DNA of 64,000 nt, from NCBI GenBank assembly GCA_903884945.1, contig CAISGR010000103.1:1-64000 (forward strand), given 5' to 3'. A model generated the notes under the pieces. It ran no database searches and was not told the origin of the DNA. It worked only from the letters and a program-made list of their open reading frames with translations. A program made the translations under genes and the position numbers. Positions 55,114-63,974 of the stretch are shown in pieces (position 1 is the first letter of the stretch; each line of letters starts with the position of its first letter). The stretch comes from an uncultured bacterium. GTDB lineage: Bacteria; Pseudomonadota; Alphaproteobacteria; Sphingomonadales; Sphingomonadaceae.

Positions 55114-57018
55114 ATGACGCGGACGATTGGCCTTGAGCGCGAGGGGCAGGGCGTGATGCCGTTCTGGCAGGCGCTCGGGGTGATGATGTGCCTGACGGGC
55201 TGTGCCGGGGGCAGGGGCACGGCACCGCCGCCGCCACCTGCCGCAACCGCGCAAGCGGCACCGGCGGCAAGTCGGCCGGCGGGCTGGAGCGACAGTTCCT
55301 ATTATCTCGCCATGCCGGACGGTGTGCGCCTTGCCGTCAGCCTCTGGTTTCCCGGCGGCCGGCCCGACGGCCAGGCTCACCCGGTGCTGCTCGTTCAGAC
55401 CCGCTATGGTCGGGCCGGGACGTTCATCCATGGGGAGAGCGGCAAATATGCCGCGCTGGTGGCGCAGGGCTTCGTCGTCGCGATCGTCGACACGCGCGGA
55501 TCGACCGCCTCCTTTGGCGACCGGATGGTCGAGATCGGACCCGACGAGATCCGCGACATGGACGCGATCATCGCGCATCTAAAGGCGCAGCCCTGGTCGA
55601 ACGGCGAGGTGTTCGCGGAGGGCGTCTCCTACATGGCCGACACGGCCGATCTCGCCACCGGCTCCCGCGCCGGCCTGACGGGCGCGATCGTTCGCGAGAG
55701 CGACTTCGATCCGTATCTCCAGCTCTTCGCCCCCGGGGGCGTCGCCAATGATTTCATGATGAGCCTGTGGGGCGGCGACACGCTGCTCCGCGATTATGGC
55801 AAGTCGCTTGATCCCAAGGACGGCCTGGATTGCGGCGCGCGCGCCGAGGATTGCTCGCGCCTATGGCCGCGACTCCAGCCGGTCGACGGGGATTCCGATC
55901 ACCACCTGCTGCGCGCGGCGATCGCGGCGCGTCGCCATTGGAAACCGGACGACTATCGCCAGGCGGAATTCCGTGACGACAAGGGCGCGAACGGTTTCAC
56001 CATGTTTTCGTCGAGCGCGGCTGCCCGGCTCGCGGAGATCGCCCGCGCCGGCGTGCCCGTGCAATATTGGGCGAGCTGGATGGATGCCGGTACGGCGGAG
56101 GGCACGCTGGCCCGCTATCGGTCGCTGCCGGGCATTCCGATGGAGGTGTGGATCACCGCCAACAATCATGGCGGCGATCGCCTCACCGATCCCTTCTTTC
56201 CCGAGACCGCCGATCCCGTGCCGGGCTTCGAGGACCAATGGGCCGGGATCGCCGATTTCATCGCGCGCGTTCGGTCGGGGGAACCTGTGACGCGGACCAT
56301 CCATTATTATGTGCTTGGCGCCAGGACCTTCCGCACCACGGCGGCATGGCCGCCATCGGACGTGAAGCGTATTGCCTTTCGCTTCGACGCCCAGGGCACG
56401 CTGTCGACCGATCGTCCCCGGGCGGATGGCGAGGACCGCTATTCCGTCGATTTCTCCGCGACCACCGGCAGTGCCACGCGCTGGACCACGCAGATCGGTG
56501 ATCCGGCGGCCTATGGCGACCGGCGCGAGGCCGACCGTGCGCTGCTGACCTACACGTCGGCGCCGTTCGAACGGGATATGGAACTGGTCGGCACGCCCGC
56601 CATCCGCCTGTTCGTCGCCACCGCCACTGCCGATCCGGCCTTCTTCGCCTATCTGGAGGATGTCGCCCCGGACGGCCGGGTGACCTATCTCACCGAAGGC
56701 CTGTTTCGCGCGATCCACCGCAAGCCGGCAACTGCAGGCCAGCTTCCCTATGACCAGCCGGAGCCTGCCAAGAGCTATGAGCGCGCGGATGCCATGCCGA
56801 TGGTCCCGGGCAGGATCGCCGAGGTGACCTTCCCGACCTTCCCGATCGCCGCCCTGCTCAAGGCCGGGCATCGCCTGCGCCTCAGCCTGGCCGGTGCCGA
56901 TACGAGCGCCTTCCGGCGCTATTCGGAAGGAAAGGCGGAAAGCTGGAGCGTTCAGCGGAGCGCCCTTTATCCCAGCAGCCTGTCAGTGGATCTGCGCCCC
57001 TGGCACGACCCGAAATGA
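55114..57018 (+). CDS. CocE/NonD-family hydrolase, predicted lipoprotein
   Basis: The enzyme of about 634 residues has a lipobox LTGC after a hydrophobic run (FWQALGVMMCLTGC), so it is probably anchored in the periplasm. The alpha/beta-hydrolase part has AMPDGVRLAVSLWFPGG, the nucleophile in EGVSYMAD, the Asp region YWASWMDAGTAEG and HGGD for the His. A C-terminal jelly-roll (LFVATATADPAFFAYLEDV, EVTFPTFPIAALLKAGHRLR) completes the CocE/X-Pro dipeptidyl-peptidase plan. It would hydrolyse an ester or an acyl-amide bond. The start is uncertain: an ATG at 55156 has a better ribosome site but lacks basic residues before the hydrophobic stretch. Confidence 0.88.
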   Translation: MTRTIGLEREGQGVMPFWQALGVMMCLTGCAGGRGTAPPPPPAATAQAAPAASRPAGWSDSSYYLAMPDGVRLAVSLWFPGGRPDGQAHPVLLVQTRYGRAGTFIHGESGKYAALVAQGFVVAIVDTRGSTASFGDRMVEIGPDEIRDMDAIIAHLKAQPWSNGEVFAEGVSYMADTADLATGSRAGLTGAIVRESDFDPYLQLFAPGGVANDFMMSLWGGDTLLRDYGKSLDPKDGLDCGARAEDCSRLWPRLQPVDGDSDHHLLRAAIAARRHWKPDDYRQAEFRDDKGANGFTMFSSSAAARLAEIARAGVPVQYWASWMDAGTAEGTLARYRSLPGIPMEVWITANNHGGDRLTDPFFPETADPVPGFEDQWAGIADFIARVRSGEPVTRTIHYYVLGARTFRTTAAWPPSDVKRIAFRFDAQGTLSTDRPRADGEDRYSVDFSATTGSATRWTTQIGDPAAYGDRREADRALLTYTSAPFERDMELVGTPAIRLFVATATADPAFFAYLEDVAPDGRVTYLTEGLFRAIHRKPATAGQLPYDQPEPAKSYERADAMPMVPGRIAEVTFPTFPIAALLKAGHRLRLSLAGADTSAFRRYSEGKAESWSVQRSALYPSSLSVDLRPWHDPK

Positions 57019-58337
57019 GCGATGAAGCAGGGACGCGGGACCGGGATGGCGGCTGGCCGTCGCCGGTTCTCGCCTGGTGGACGATCGTCGTGTTCTTCGC
57101 CGTGGCGGTCATTTCCTATTCCGACCGGCTGGTTCTCAGCCTGCTGGTCGATCCCATCCGAGCGGACCTGCGGTTGGGCGACACCCAGGTCGCGCTGGTG
57201 CAGGGACTGGCCTTCGCCCTGATCTATTCAGTCGCCGGCTTGCCGTTCGGCCGGCTGGCGGACCTGTTCCCGCGTCGCATCGTGATCATCGCCGGGGTGG
57301 CCATCTGGAGCCTCTGCACTGTCGGGTGCGGCTATGCCGGGAGCTTTGCGGCGCTTTTCGCCCTTCGCATCGGCGTCGGCATCGGCGAGGCGGCGTTCGC
57401 GCCGGCAGCCGTGTCGATGATCGCCGATCTCTTTCCGCCCAATCGCCGGGGCATTGCCATCGGCTGCCTGTTGACGGGCATGGCCGTCGGCAGCGGTGCC
57501 GCTGTCGTGATCGGCGGGGGGCTGTTGGAATATGCCAATGCGGGGCATTTCGCCGCTCTGCCGGTCCTGCGATCGCTGGCGCCATGGCGGACCGTCCTGG
57601 TCGTTCTTGGCCTCGCGGGAGCTCTCCCGCTCGCACTCTTGCTGACGGTGCGCGAACCGCGCCGGCGGGAAACGGGGCGGGGTGGCGAGGCTCTCACCGT
57701 GGCGGCGACCTTTGCCGGGTTTCGCCTGCGCGCGGCGATCCTCCTGCCGCTTTATCTGGCGGTGGCCCTGGTCTCCGCCGGTGATTTCGCGATCCAGAAC
57801 TGGATGCCGGCGTTGCTGACGCGCCGGTTCCACTTCACGCCGGGCGAGATCGCCGGGTCGCTCGGGATCGTGTCGATGCTCGCCGGTGGCGCCGGCACTA
57901 TCGCGGGCGGATTGCTCAGCGACCTGCAGGCGGGTCGTCGCGGCGACAAGGGGCGGCTTACCGTCGCGCTCTCGGCGGCGGGGATCGGCTTTTTCGGCGG
58001 GGCCGTCGCGATCGCGTCCTCGGGAGGGCAGGCGATTGCCTTCTTCGCCTTGTGGATCTTCATGTCGTCGATCAGCGGGACGGTGGGCATCACCGTCTTG
58101 CAGAATGTGGTGCCCAACCAGATGCGGGGCGTCGGTACGGCGATGGTGTCGTTCTGCAACGTCATCATGGGCCTGGCGGCAGGAACCGCGCTGACGGGCG
58201 CCCTGACCGACTATGTCTTTCGGGATCCGGTCGCCGTCGGATTCTCCATGACGGCTGTCGCGATGACGGCGGGCGGGATCGCGTTCCTGCTCCTGCTGCG
58301 CGCGCGGGCCGCGATCTCACCGCCGCCTGCGGCCTGA
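57015..58337 (+). CDS. MFS transporter (Spinster/ACS-like)
   Basis: The 440-residue transporter has about 12 helices, with ISYSDRLVLSLLVDPIRADL after helix 1, GLPFGRLADLFPRR in the helix 2-3 loop and RIGVGIGEAAFAPAAVSMIA in helix 4, the motifs of Spinster-like MFS proteins. It overlaps the CocE-type lipoprotein gene by an ATGA junction and probably imports its hydrolysis product across the inner membrane. Confidence 0.92.
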   Translation: MSDEAGTRDRDGGWPSPVLAWWTIVVFFAVAVISYSDRLVLSLLVDPIRADLRLGDTQVALVQGLAFALIYSVAGLPFGRLADLFPRRIVIIAGVAIWSLCTVGCGYAGSFAALFALRIGVGIGEAAFAPAAVSMIADLFPPNRRGIAIGCLLTGMAVGSGAAVVIGGGLLEYANAGHFAALPVLRSLAPWRTVLVVLGLAGALPLALLLTVREPRRRETGRGGEALTVAATFAGFRLRAAILLPLYLAVALVSAGDFAIQNWMPALLTRRFHFTPGEIAGSLGIVSMLAGGAGTIAGGLLSDLQAGRRGDKGRLTVALSAAGIGFFGGAVAIASSGGQAIAFFALWIFMSSISGTVGITVLQNVVPNQMRGVGTAMVSFCNVIMGLAAGTALTGALTDYVFRDPVAVGFSMTAVAMTAGGIAFLLLLRARAAISPPPAA

Positions 58338-58369
58338 TCGCCCGGCGACGGACGCATCCCTGTCCGGGC
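58336..58369. terminator. Bidirectional hairpin ending the regulon
   Basis: TCGCCCGG (overlapping the MFS stop) and CCGGGCGA are perfect 8-base arms around an 18-base loop in the 43-bp gap between convergent genes. It has no T run. Confidence 0.5.
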
Positions 58370-58380
58370 GACGTCGTCAA

Positions 58381-59067
58381 TCATGCAAGCGGTTCGGCCG
58401 CGGCGGGATGCCGCGCGCAGGCAATCGTCCCTGCCAGCACCAGGGCGCCGGCCAGCGCGAGCGGTACCGACAGCCCCGCGCGCATCACCAGCACTGCGCC
58501 GAGCACGGCCCCGGCAAAGATCGCGACGACACCCCCGATCCGGCGTTGCCAGTTGGGATTGGCACCGCCGGCCATGCTGGAATCGGCGGCCAGACCGGTC
58601 AGCGTCATCGTCAGCACGGTGGTGGTGAGGTCCGGCACCTTCAATTGCCGGATCGTGGCGTTGCGGAAGCCCATGGTGACCGCAGTGAGCGCGACGATCG
58701 CCAGCAGGCGGCCATCCGGCGTGGCGATGTCGAACCCGATCGCGACGCACGCGGCGATCCATAGCAGGGCGGCCTCGATCAGCGCCGCGACCATCAGCCA
58801 GCGACGGAGCGGTCGGCCTGCATGGGCCTTGCCCGTACGCCCGGCGATCAGCGCGCCGGCGAGGAAAGCGGCGATCGCCACCAGATAGGGCGCCGGCTCG
58901 AATCCCGGCGCACCGGCTACCGCAAAGCCGAGGAACACGATGTTGCCCGTCATGTTGGCGGTGAACACCTTGCCCAGCCCGAGCACGCTGATCGCGTCGA
59001 CCAGGCCCGTCGTTACCGAGAGCAGCAGGAGCAGCCATGGCAGCGGCGATGATTTGGGGGCAGGCAT
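58381..59067 (-). CDS. DUF1275 (YoaK-type) membrane protein
   Basis: The 228-residue protein has about six hydrophobic helices and the DUF1275 hallmarks LLSVTTGLVDAISVLGLGKV and FTANMTGNIVFLGFAVAG at the N-terminus, then TVLTMTLTGLAADS. Function is unknown. GGAG precedes the ATG, and it follows the porin gene by 14 bases, so it is the last gene of the left-going operon. Confidence 0.9.
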   Translation of the reverse strand: MPAPKSSPLPWLLLLLSVTTGLVDAISVLGLGKVFTANMTGNIVFLGFAVAGAPGFEPAPYLVAIAAFLAGALIAGRTGKAHAGRPLRRWLMVAALIEAALLWIAACVAIGFDIATPDGRLLAIVALTAVTMGFRNATIRQLKVPDLTTTVLTMTLTGLAADSSMAGGANPNWQRRIGGVVAIFAGAVLGAVLVMRAGLSVPLALAGALVLAGTIACARHPAAAEPLA

Positions 59068-59081
59068 GGGTCGTCTCCGGG

Positions 59082-60461
59082 TCAGAATCGGTAATTGGCT
59101 TCGAGGCCGAGCATCGCGATCATGCGGGCGGGCCCGGTTTCGCGGATGAAGGCGCCCGGCGCAAAGCCGGAAAGCGATACCGACAGGTCGAGTTCGGGCG
59201 TCGCCTGCCAGTCGGCGGTCGCCTCGATCTGCCTGCCGATGAATCGGCTGCGCGCCGTTCCGGCGCTGCGGACAAGATTTCCCGGCACGTCGTAGATCCC
59301 GTCGGCGCTTGCATAGCGCCAGTAGAATTGCCCCATCAGCCCGGCGGAAACATTGCCGCCCAGATCGAGCGTCACGCCCGGATTGAGATTGACGATATTA
59401 TACGGACCGATCGGGGAGAGCTCGCCGAAATATTTGCCTTTCGGGAACAGCGCGTTGAACGTGCCGAGCGTGCCGTCGCCACGTTTCGTGTCGCCGCTCA
59501 CCATGTTGAATCGCATCATCAGGTCCGGCTTGAAGGGCACGTCGCGCAGGTGCCGGCCCAGTTCGGAGCCGATGGTCCAGGCGCGGATGCGCTGATCGCC
59601 CAGCCTCCCGAATTGTACCACCGCCTCCACGTTCCAGTGCCAGTCGTGCGCGGTGCCGAAGCTGCGCAACCCGATGCTGTGGCGGCGCTCCTCGCCGCTG
59701 CCCGCGTCGAACTGCGCGCGGCGATTGCGATAGCCGAGATAATAGAGATCGAAGCCAGGTCGCGTCGCATAGACGCCCCAAAGCGATTTGGCGGCGGAGG
59801 ACCGGTCGTCGAAGCTGCCGGGCCCGGGGCGCACCGGCTCGGCCGCCAGGAAATTGACAGTGGTTCCGCCCGTCTCGAACAGCGCCCGAAAGCCGTCAAA
59901 GGCAAGCGGCACATTGGGGCCGTAGCGCGTCCCGACGAGCCGCTCGGTGCCGAGCGACAGCATCTGGCGGCCGCCGCGCAGCGTCACGGTCGCATCGCCG
60001 CCGACACGCACCGTCGCGTCGGCGAAGCCCTGGAGCAGATCGACCCGCGTCTGGTCGATCGGGCCCGGCCCGCCGGCCACACCCACCGCATAGGCGGCGA
60101 TCGGCTGGACGAAGGCGCGGACCTGCCCGACATGCAGATCGGCATAGGGCATCAGCCGCAACCACAGATAACCGTCGTCCGGTGCCGGCCCGTCGCCCCA
60201 GAGATTGTCGCGATAGCTCTCGTCGCGCGCGCGCGCCTCGATCCCGGTCGTGAGATAGGCGTCGCCGCCAAGCGGCACATATTTGAGCCGTTCCGTCCAG
60301 CGGGCCGGGTCCGATGCGTGGGCGAGGCCGGACCAGTCCTCGTCATAGCGCGTGATCGTCAGTGCCGGAGGCTGCCATGCCGATTGCGCGGCGGCGGGAA
60401 CGCCGGGCAGGGCGATGGCTGTCGCCACCGCGAGCTTACGCAACACCGCGCCGCCGATCAT
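59082..60461 (-). CDS. Alginate-export-type outer-membrane porin
   Basis: The 459-residue protein has a signal peptide (LAVATAIALPGVPAAAQ) and a beta-barrel ending LGLEANYRF. GGRQMLSLGTERLVGTRYGP and KSLWGVYATRPGFDLYYLGY are typical of the AlgE-like alginate export family, which also includes porins of unknown cargo. It overlaps the DoxX gene by 26 bases. No alginate genes are present, so the name refers to the fold only. Confidence 0.88.
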   Translation of the reverse strand: MIGGAVLRKLAVATAIALPGVPAAAQSAWQPPALTITRYDEDWSGLAHASDPARWTERLKYVPLGGDAYLTTGIEARARDESYRDNLWGDGPAPDDGYLWLRLMPYADLHVGQVRAFVQPIAAYAVGVAGGPGPIDQTRVDLLQGFADATVRVGGDATVTLRGGRQMLSLGTERLVGTRYGPNVPLAFDGFRALFETGGTTVNFLAAEPVRPGPGSFDDRSSAAKSLWGVYATRPGFDLYYLGYRNRRAQFDAGSGEERRHSIGLRSFGTAHDWHWNVEAVVQFGRLGDQRIRAWTIGSELGRHLRDVPFKPDLMMRFNMVSGDTKRGDGTLGTFNALFPKGKYFGELSPIGPYNIVNLNPGVTLDLGGNVSAGLMGQFYWRYASADGIYDVPGNLVRSAGTARSRFIGRQIEATADWQATPELDLSVSLSGFAPGAFIRETGPARMIAMLGLEANYRF

Positions 60462-60867
60462 GTTTCGCGACCAGCGCCGCGAGCACGAACCCGCCGATCA
60501 GCCCGAGATGTTCGAAGAACGCGTTGGTCGCCATGAAGCGTTCCTGCCCGTGCATCGTCCAGAAGGCGTTGGCGGTAACGGCGGCGAGCATCGTGAAGAC
60601 CCCCAGCATCCCGGCGGCAAGCCATACCCGGCGCCCGGCCAGCAGCAGGCCGGATCCGATGAGTTCGACCGCGATGGTGAGCGCTGCCCAGAGGGCGGGC
60701 GGGTGCATGCCGAAATGCGCCTGCTCGGCGACCGCCGACGGCCAGTCGCCGAGCTTCACGACACCGCCGAGCAGATAGGCGCTGACCAGCGCCAGTCGCG
60801 CCAGGAACCAGGTCCAGCGCCAGTCGAGCATGGCATCGACGAAGCGAGGGGCGCGGCTGGCGTCCAT
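60436..60867 (-). CDS. DoxX-family membrane protein
   Basis: The 143-residue protein has four predicted helices (FLARLALVSAYLLGGVVKLG, ALWAALTIAVELIGSGLLLA, then AAGMLGVFTMLAAVTANAFW). DoxX-like proteins are linked to redox or thiol-oxidation functions, but most are uncharacterised. The ATG shares a base with the VOC gene stop (TGATG); a GTG codon just upstream is less likely. Confidence 0.85.
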   Translation of the reverse strand: MDASRAPRFVDAMLDWRWTWFLARLALVSAYLLGGVVKLGDWPSAVAEQAHFGMHPPALWAALTIAVELIGSGLLLAGRRVWLAAGMLGVFTMLAAVTANAFWTMHGQERFMATNAFFEHLGLIGGFVLAALVAKHDRRRGVA

Positions 60868-61763
60868 CACTTTGCCGCCGGCGCGTGGATCTCCGCGATA
60901 TAGCCGCCGGGGAACTGCACGATCGTGGAACGGCGGTCCCCGAAGGTCTGCGGCGCGACCAGCGTGACGACCCCGGCTGCCTGTGCCCGCCCCAGCGTCG
61001 CATCCAGGTCGGCGACCTCATAGCCGGTCATGTCGCGGCCATAGGGCCAGGGCAGGGCACCGTCGGTCACCGCGACCGACATCCTGCCATAGGTCGAGGT
61101 CAGGCGGATGCGCCGATAGGCCGTGCCGGCTTTGCCGATCTCGGCACCGGGTGCCGCGCGATCGTCGCGGGTGACGGTTGCATGAGCGAAGCGCTTCCAC
61201 GCCGAGACGAACCGGTCCGCTGCGCTGGCGGTGAGATAGATCCGGTTCTCGGGCACTGTCTGCAGCGCCGCGTAATCGGGCTTGGTGGTGTGCCAGTAGA
61301 GCTGCATGTTCACCCCGCCCGGCCATTGCACCAGCACGTCGCGGCCGATCGGATCGGGGAACGGATCGACGAGCGTGGTCGCGCCCGCGATCCGTGCGGC
61401 GGTGGTCGCCGCGTCGATATCGGTCACGAGATAGCCGGTGCGTTCCTCGCCGAAGGGATAGGGTATCGGCGTCTTGAATCCGAAGACGGAAACCGTGCCG
61501 GCCGGGGTCAGCACGAGCTGCGACATGGTCTGGCTCGTCGTCGGGGTGACCTGGAACACGCCCTGCTTGCTGGTGGTCCCGCCGAACGTCGCGACGAAGC
61601 TGGTCACGAACCGGTCGAAATCGACGGCCGGCACATAGACATGGGTGGTGTCATATTGCGGGCCAACCGCCAGTTCCGTGGCGGGGCCGGTGTTGCGCGC
61701 GGTCGCCTGGATCGGGGAGAGGCCGACCAGCCCGGCCAGCAGCATCAGCCTTAGCGTCTTCAT
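60867..61763 (-). CDS. Secreted VOC (glyoxalase-like) protein
   Basis: The 298-residue protein has a signal peptide (LRLMLLAGLVGLSPIQATA). Two vicinal-oxygen-chelate modules follow, THVYVPAVDFDRFVTSFVAT and a second starting TYGRMSVAVTDGALPWP; both end with glyoxalase-like VQWPGGVNMQLYWH and VQFPGGYIAEIHAP. VOC proteins bind a metal with His and Glu side chains. The reaction is unknown. AAGGA precedes the second of two close ATGs. Confidence 0.85.
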   Translation of the reverse strand: MKTLRLMLLAGLVGLSPIQATARNTGPATELAVGPQYDTTHVYVPAVDFDRFVTSFVATFGGTTSKQGVFQVTPTTSQTMSQLVLTPAGTVSVFGFKTPIPYPFGEERTGYLVTDIDAATTAARIAGATTLVDPFPDPIGRDVLVQWPGGVNMQLYWHTTKPDYAALQTVPENRIYLTASAADRFVSAWKRFAHATVTRDDRAAPGAEIGKAGTAYRRIRLTSTYGRMSVAVTDGALPWPYGRDMTGYEVADLDATLGRAQAAGVVTLVAPQTFGDRRSTIVQFPGGYIAEIHAPAAK

Positions 61764-61788
61764 GATCATTCCTTTCGTTGAAAAGTCG

Positions 61789-63729
61789 TCAAACGGCCCA
61801 GCAGCCGCAGCCCAGCGTTCCCCAGAAGGTCTGCACATCGGCTGCCGGCGCGACGGTGCCGAGCGACGCGGCATGATCGTGGCCGTGGACGTTGCAGGCG
61901 CTGGCGCAGCCACAGGCCGAGGCAAGCTTCGCCCGTGCCTCGGGCGACCGATGATAGCCGCCAAAGGTCGCTACCGGCGACCAGTCCGGCATCGGCCGGG
62001 GCAGGGCGGGGGCGAGCGGCGCATAGTCTCCGTCGCCATGGACGACGACGCCACCGAGCAGGGTCAAAACCGAACGGAGATGGACGATCTCGTCCTCCGC
62101 CACGGTGAAATAGTCGCCGGAAAGGAGCGCCAGGTCGGCGAGCTGGCCGGCCTTGATCTGGCCCTTCTTGCCCTGCTCGTTCGAGAACCAGGTATTGGCC
62201 TCGGTCCATAGCCGGAGCGCCTTTTCGCGATCGACCCGGTTCGCGACCGGATAGAGCTGGAGGTTGCCGACGGTCTTGCCCGTCACCAGCCAGGACAGCG
62301 ACACCCAGGGATTGTAGCTCGCGACGCGCGTCGCGTCGGTGCCCGCGCCGACCGGAATGCCGGCGGCGATCATCCGGCCGATTGGCGGCGTCCGTTCCGC
62401 TGCCTTGTTGCCGTAGCGCTCGACGAAATATTCGCCCTGATAGGCCATGCGATGCTGGATCGCGATGCCGCCGCCCAGCGCCGCGATGCGATCGATGTTG
62501 CGGTCGCTGATCGTCTCGGCATGGTCGAAGAACCAGTTGATCCCGCTGAGCGGAATGTCGCGGTTGACCTTCTCGAACACGTCGAGCGCCCGGCCGATCG
62601 TCTGGTCGTAGGTGGCATGCATCCGCCATGGCCACCGATGTTCCGCAAGCAGGCGGATCACGGGTTCCAGGTCGCCCTCCATGCTCGGCGGCATGTCGGG
62701 GCGTTCGACGCGGAAATCCTCGAAATCGGCGGCCGAATAGACCAGCATCTCGCCCGCCCCGTTGTGCCGATAGCGGTCATCGCCATCGCCCGGCTTCACC
62801 TGCTTCACCCAGGAGGCAAAGTCGGCAAGCTCTTCCTTCGGTTTCTGGGTGAAGAGATTATAGCTGATCCGCACGGTCAGCTGCCCCGCATCGTGCAGCT
62901 GCTCGATGATCGCATAGTCGTCCGGGTAATTCTGGAAGCCGCCCCCCGCATCGATCACGCCGGTCACGCCCAGGCTGTTCATCTCGCGCATGAAATGGCG
63001 GGTCGAGTTCAGCTGATAGTCGGGGGGCAGCTTCGGCCCCCGGGCGAGCGTCGAATAGAGGATCGTGGCGTTGGGCTGGGCGAGCAGCAGCCCGGTCGGG
63101 TTGCCCGCCGTATCGCGGACGATTTCCCCGCCGGGCGGGTTGGGCGTGTCCTTGGTGTAGCCCACCACCCGCAGCGCCGCGGCGTTGAGCAGCGCGCGAT
63201 CATAAAGGTGCAGGATGAACACCGGCGTGTCCGGGGCCGCCGCGTTCAGCTCGTCGATCGTCGGCAGGCGCTTCTCGGCGAACTGGTGCTCGGTAAAGCC
63301 GCCGACCACGCGCACCCATTGCGGCGCGGGCGTCCTGGCGACCTGCCGCCGCAGCATCGCCATGGCTTCGGACAGGCTCGGCACGCCGTCCCACCGCAAC
63401 TCCATGTTGTAGTTCAGCCCGCCCCGGATGATGTGCATATGGCTGTCGATCAGGCCCGGGATCACGCGCCGGCCGCCGGCATCGATCTCGAGCGCCCCGG
63501 GTGCCGCGGCGCGAACCTCGGCTTCGGACCCGACCGCCAGGAACCGCCCATCGCGGATCGCGATCGCTTCCGCCCGGGGATTCTCGCGGTCGAGCGTCGT
63601 GACCCTGGCATTGACGAGGATCAGGTCGGGGGCAATCATTCGGGATCTCCGTTCACGGGCATAAAGGGGAAAGGCGAGGCCGGTGGTCGCCGCGCCGGCT
63701 ATCACGTCGCGGCGATTGAGGTGGTTCAT
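61789..63729 (-). CDS. Tat-exported amidohydrolase with Cys/His-rich C-terminus
   Basis: The 646-residue amidohydrolase belongs to the YtcJ/AepA branch. It has the twin-arginine start NRRDVIAGAATTGLAF, the metal motif VIPGLIDSHMHIIRGG near residue 95, INWFFDHAETISDRN and VGAGTDATRVASYNPW later. The C-terminus is unusual: SACGCASACNVHGHDHA and a closing GTLGCGCWAV give at least five cysteines and three histidines in about 50 residues, a likely extra metal site. It overlaps the XapX gene (ATGA). The substrate is unknown. Confidence 0.9.
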   Translation of the reverse strand: MNHLNRRDVIAGAATTGLAFPLYARERRSRMIAPDLILVNARVTTLDRENPRAEAIAIRDGRFLAVGSEAEVRAAAPGALEIDAGGRRVIPGLIDSHMHIIRGGLNYNMELRWDGVPSLSEAMAMLRRQVARTPAPQWVRVVGGFTEHQFAEKRLPTIDELNAAAPDTPVFILHLYDRALLNAAALRVVGYTKDTPNPPGGEIVRDTAGNPTGLLLAQPNATILYSTLARGPKLPPDYQLNSTRHFMREMNSLGVTGVIDAGGGFQNYPDDYAIIEQLHDAGQLTVRISYNLFTQKPKEELADFASWVKQVKPGDGDDRYRHNGAGEMLVYSAADFEDFRVERPDMPPSMEGDLEPVIRLLAEHRWPWRMHATYDQTIGRALDVFEKVNRDIPLSGINWFFDHAETISDRNIDRIAALGGGIAIQHRMAYQGEYFVERYGNKAAERTPPIGRMIAAGIPVGAGTDATRVASYNPWVSLSWLVTGKTVGNLQLYPVANRVDREKALRLWTEANTWFSNEQGKKGQIKAGQLADLALLSGDYFTVAEDEIVHLRSVLTLLGGVVVHGDGDYAPLAPALPRPMPDWSPVATFGGYHRSPEARAKLASACGCASACNVHGHDHAASLGTVAPAADVQTFWGTLGCGCWAV

Positions 63730-63974
63730 CCGTCGGCCTTGTCGTCGCCGGGCAGGCGGCCAAGGACATGTTCGGCGCAATCGCTGCGAAGATAGGCGAC
63801 GACGTCCGCCCGGTTGATCAGCTGTCTGGCCAGCGGAATGGCCTGCTCGCCGAGCAGAATGCCCAGCAGGCCGATCAGGGCGATCGCCGGCGGGGCAGGA
63901 GAGCGGACGCCGAGCAGGCTGTAGACCATCCCGACCAGCAGCCCTGCCCCGAGCGAGAGAAGATATGGCTTCAT
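63726..63974 (-). CDS. XapX domain (DUF1427) membrane protein
   Basis: The 82-residue protein has two helices (LLSLGAGLLVGMVYSLLGVR and PPAIALIGLLGILLGEQAIP), the full XapX domain, plus a short hydrophilic tail containing one cysteine. It heads the operon visible here and overlaps the amidohydrolase start. Function is unknown. The last 26 bases of the window upstream of it show nothing clear. Confidence 0.9.
   Translation of the reverse strand: MKPYLLSLGAGLLVGMVYSLLGVRSPAPPAIALIGLLGILLGEQAIPLARQLINRADVVAYLRSDCAEHVLGRLPGDDKADG

Noticed and set aside
59082..60461. Alginate secretion or synthesis locus
   Set aside because: Only the porin fold matches; no polymerase, acetylase or epimerase genes are present.
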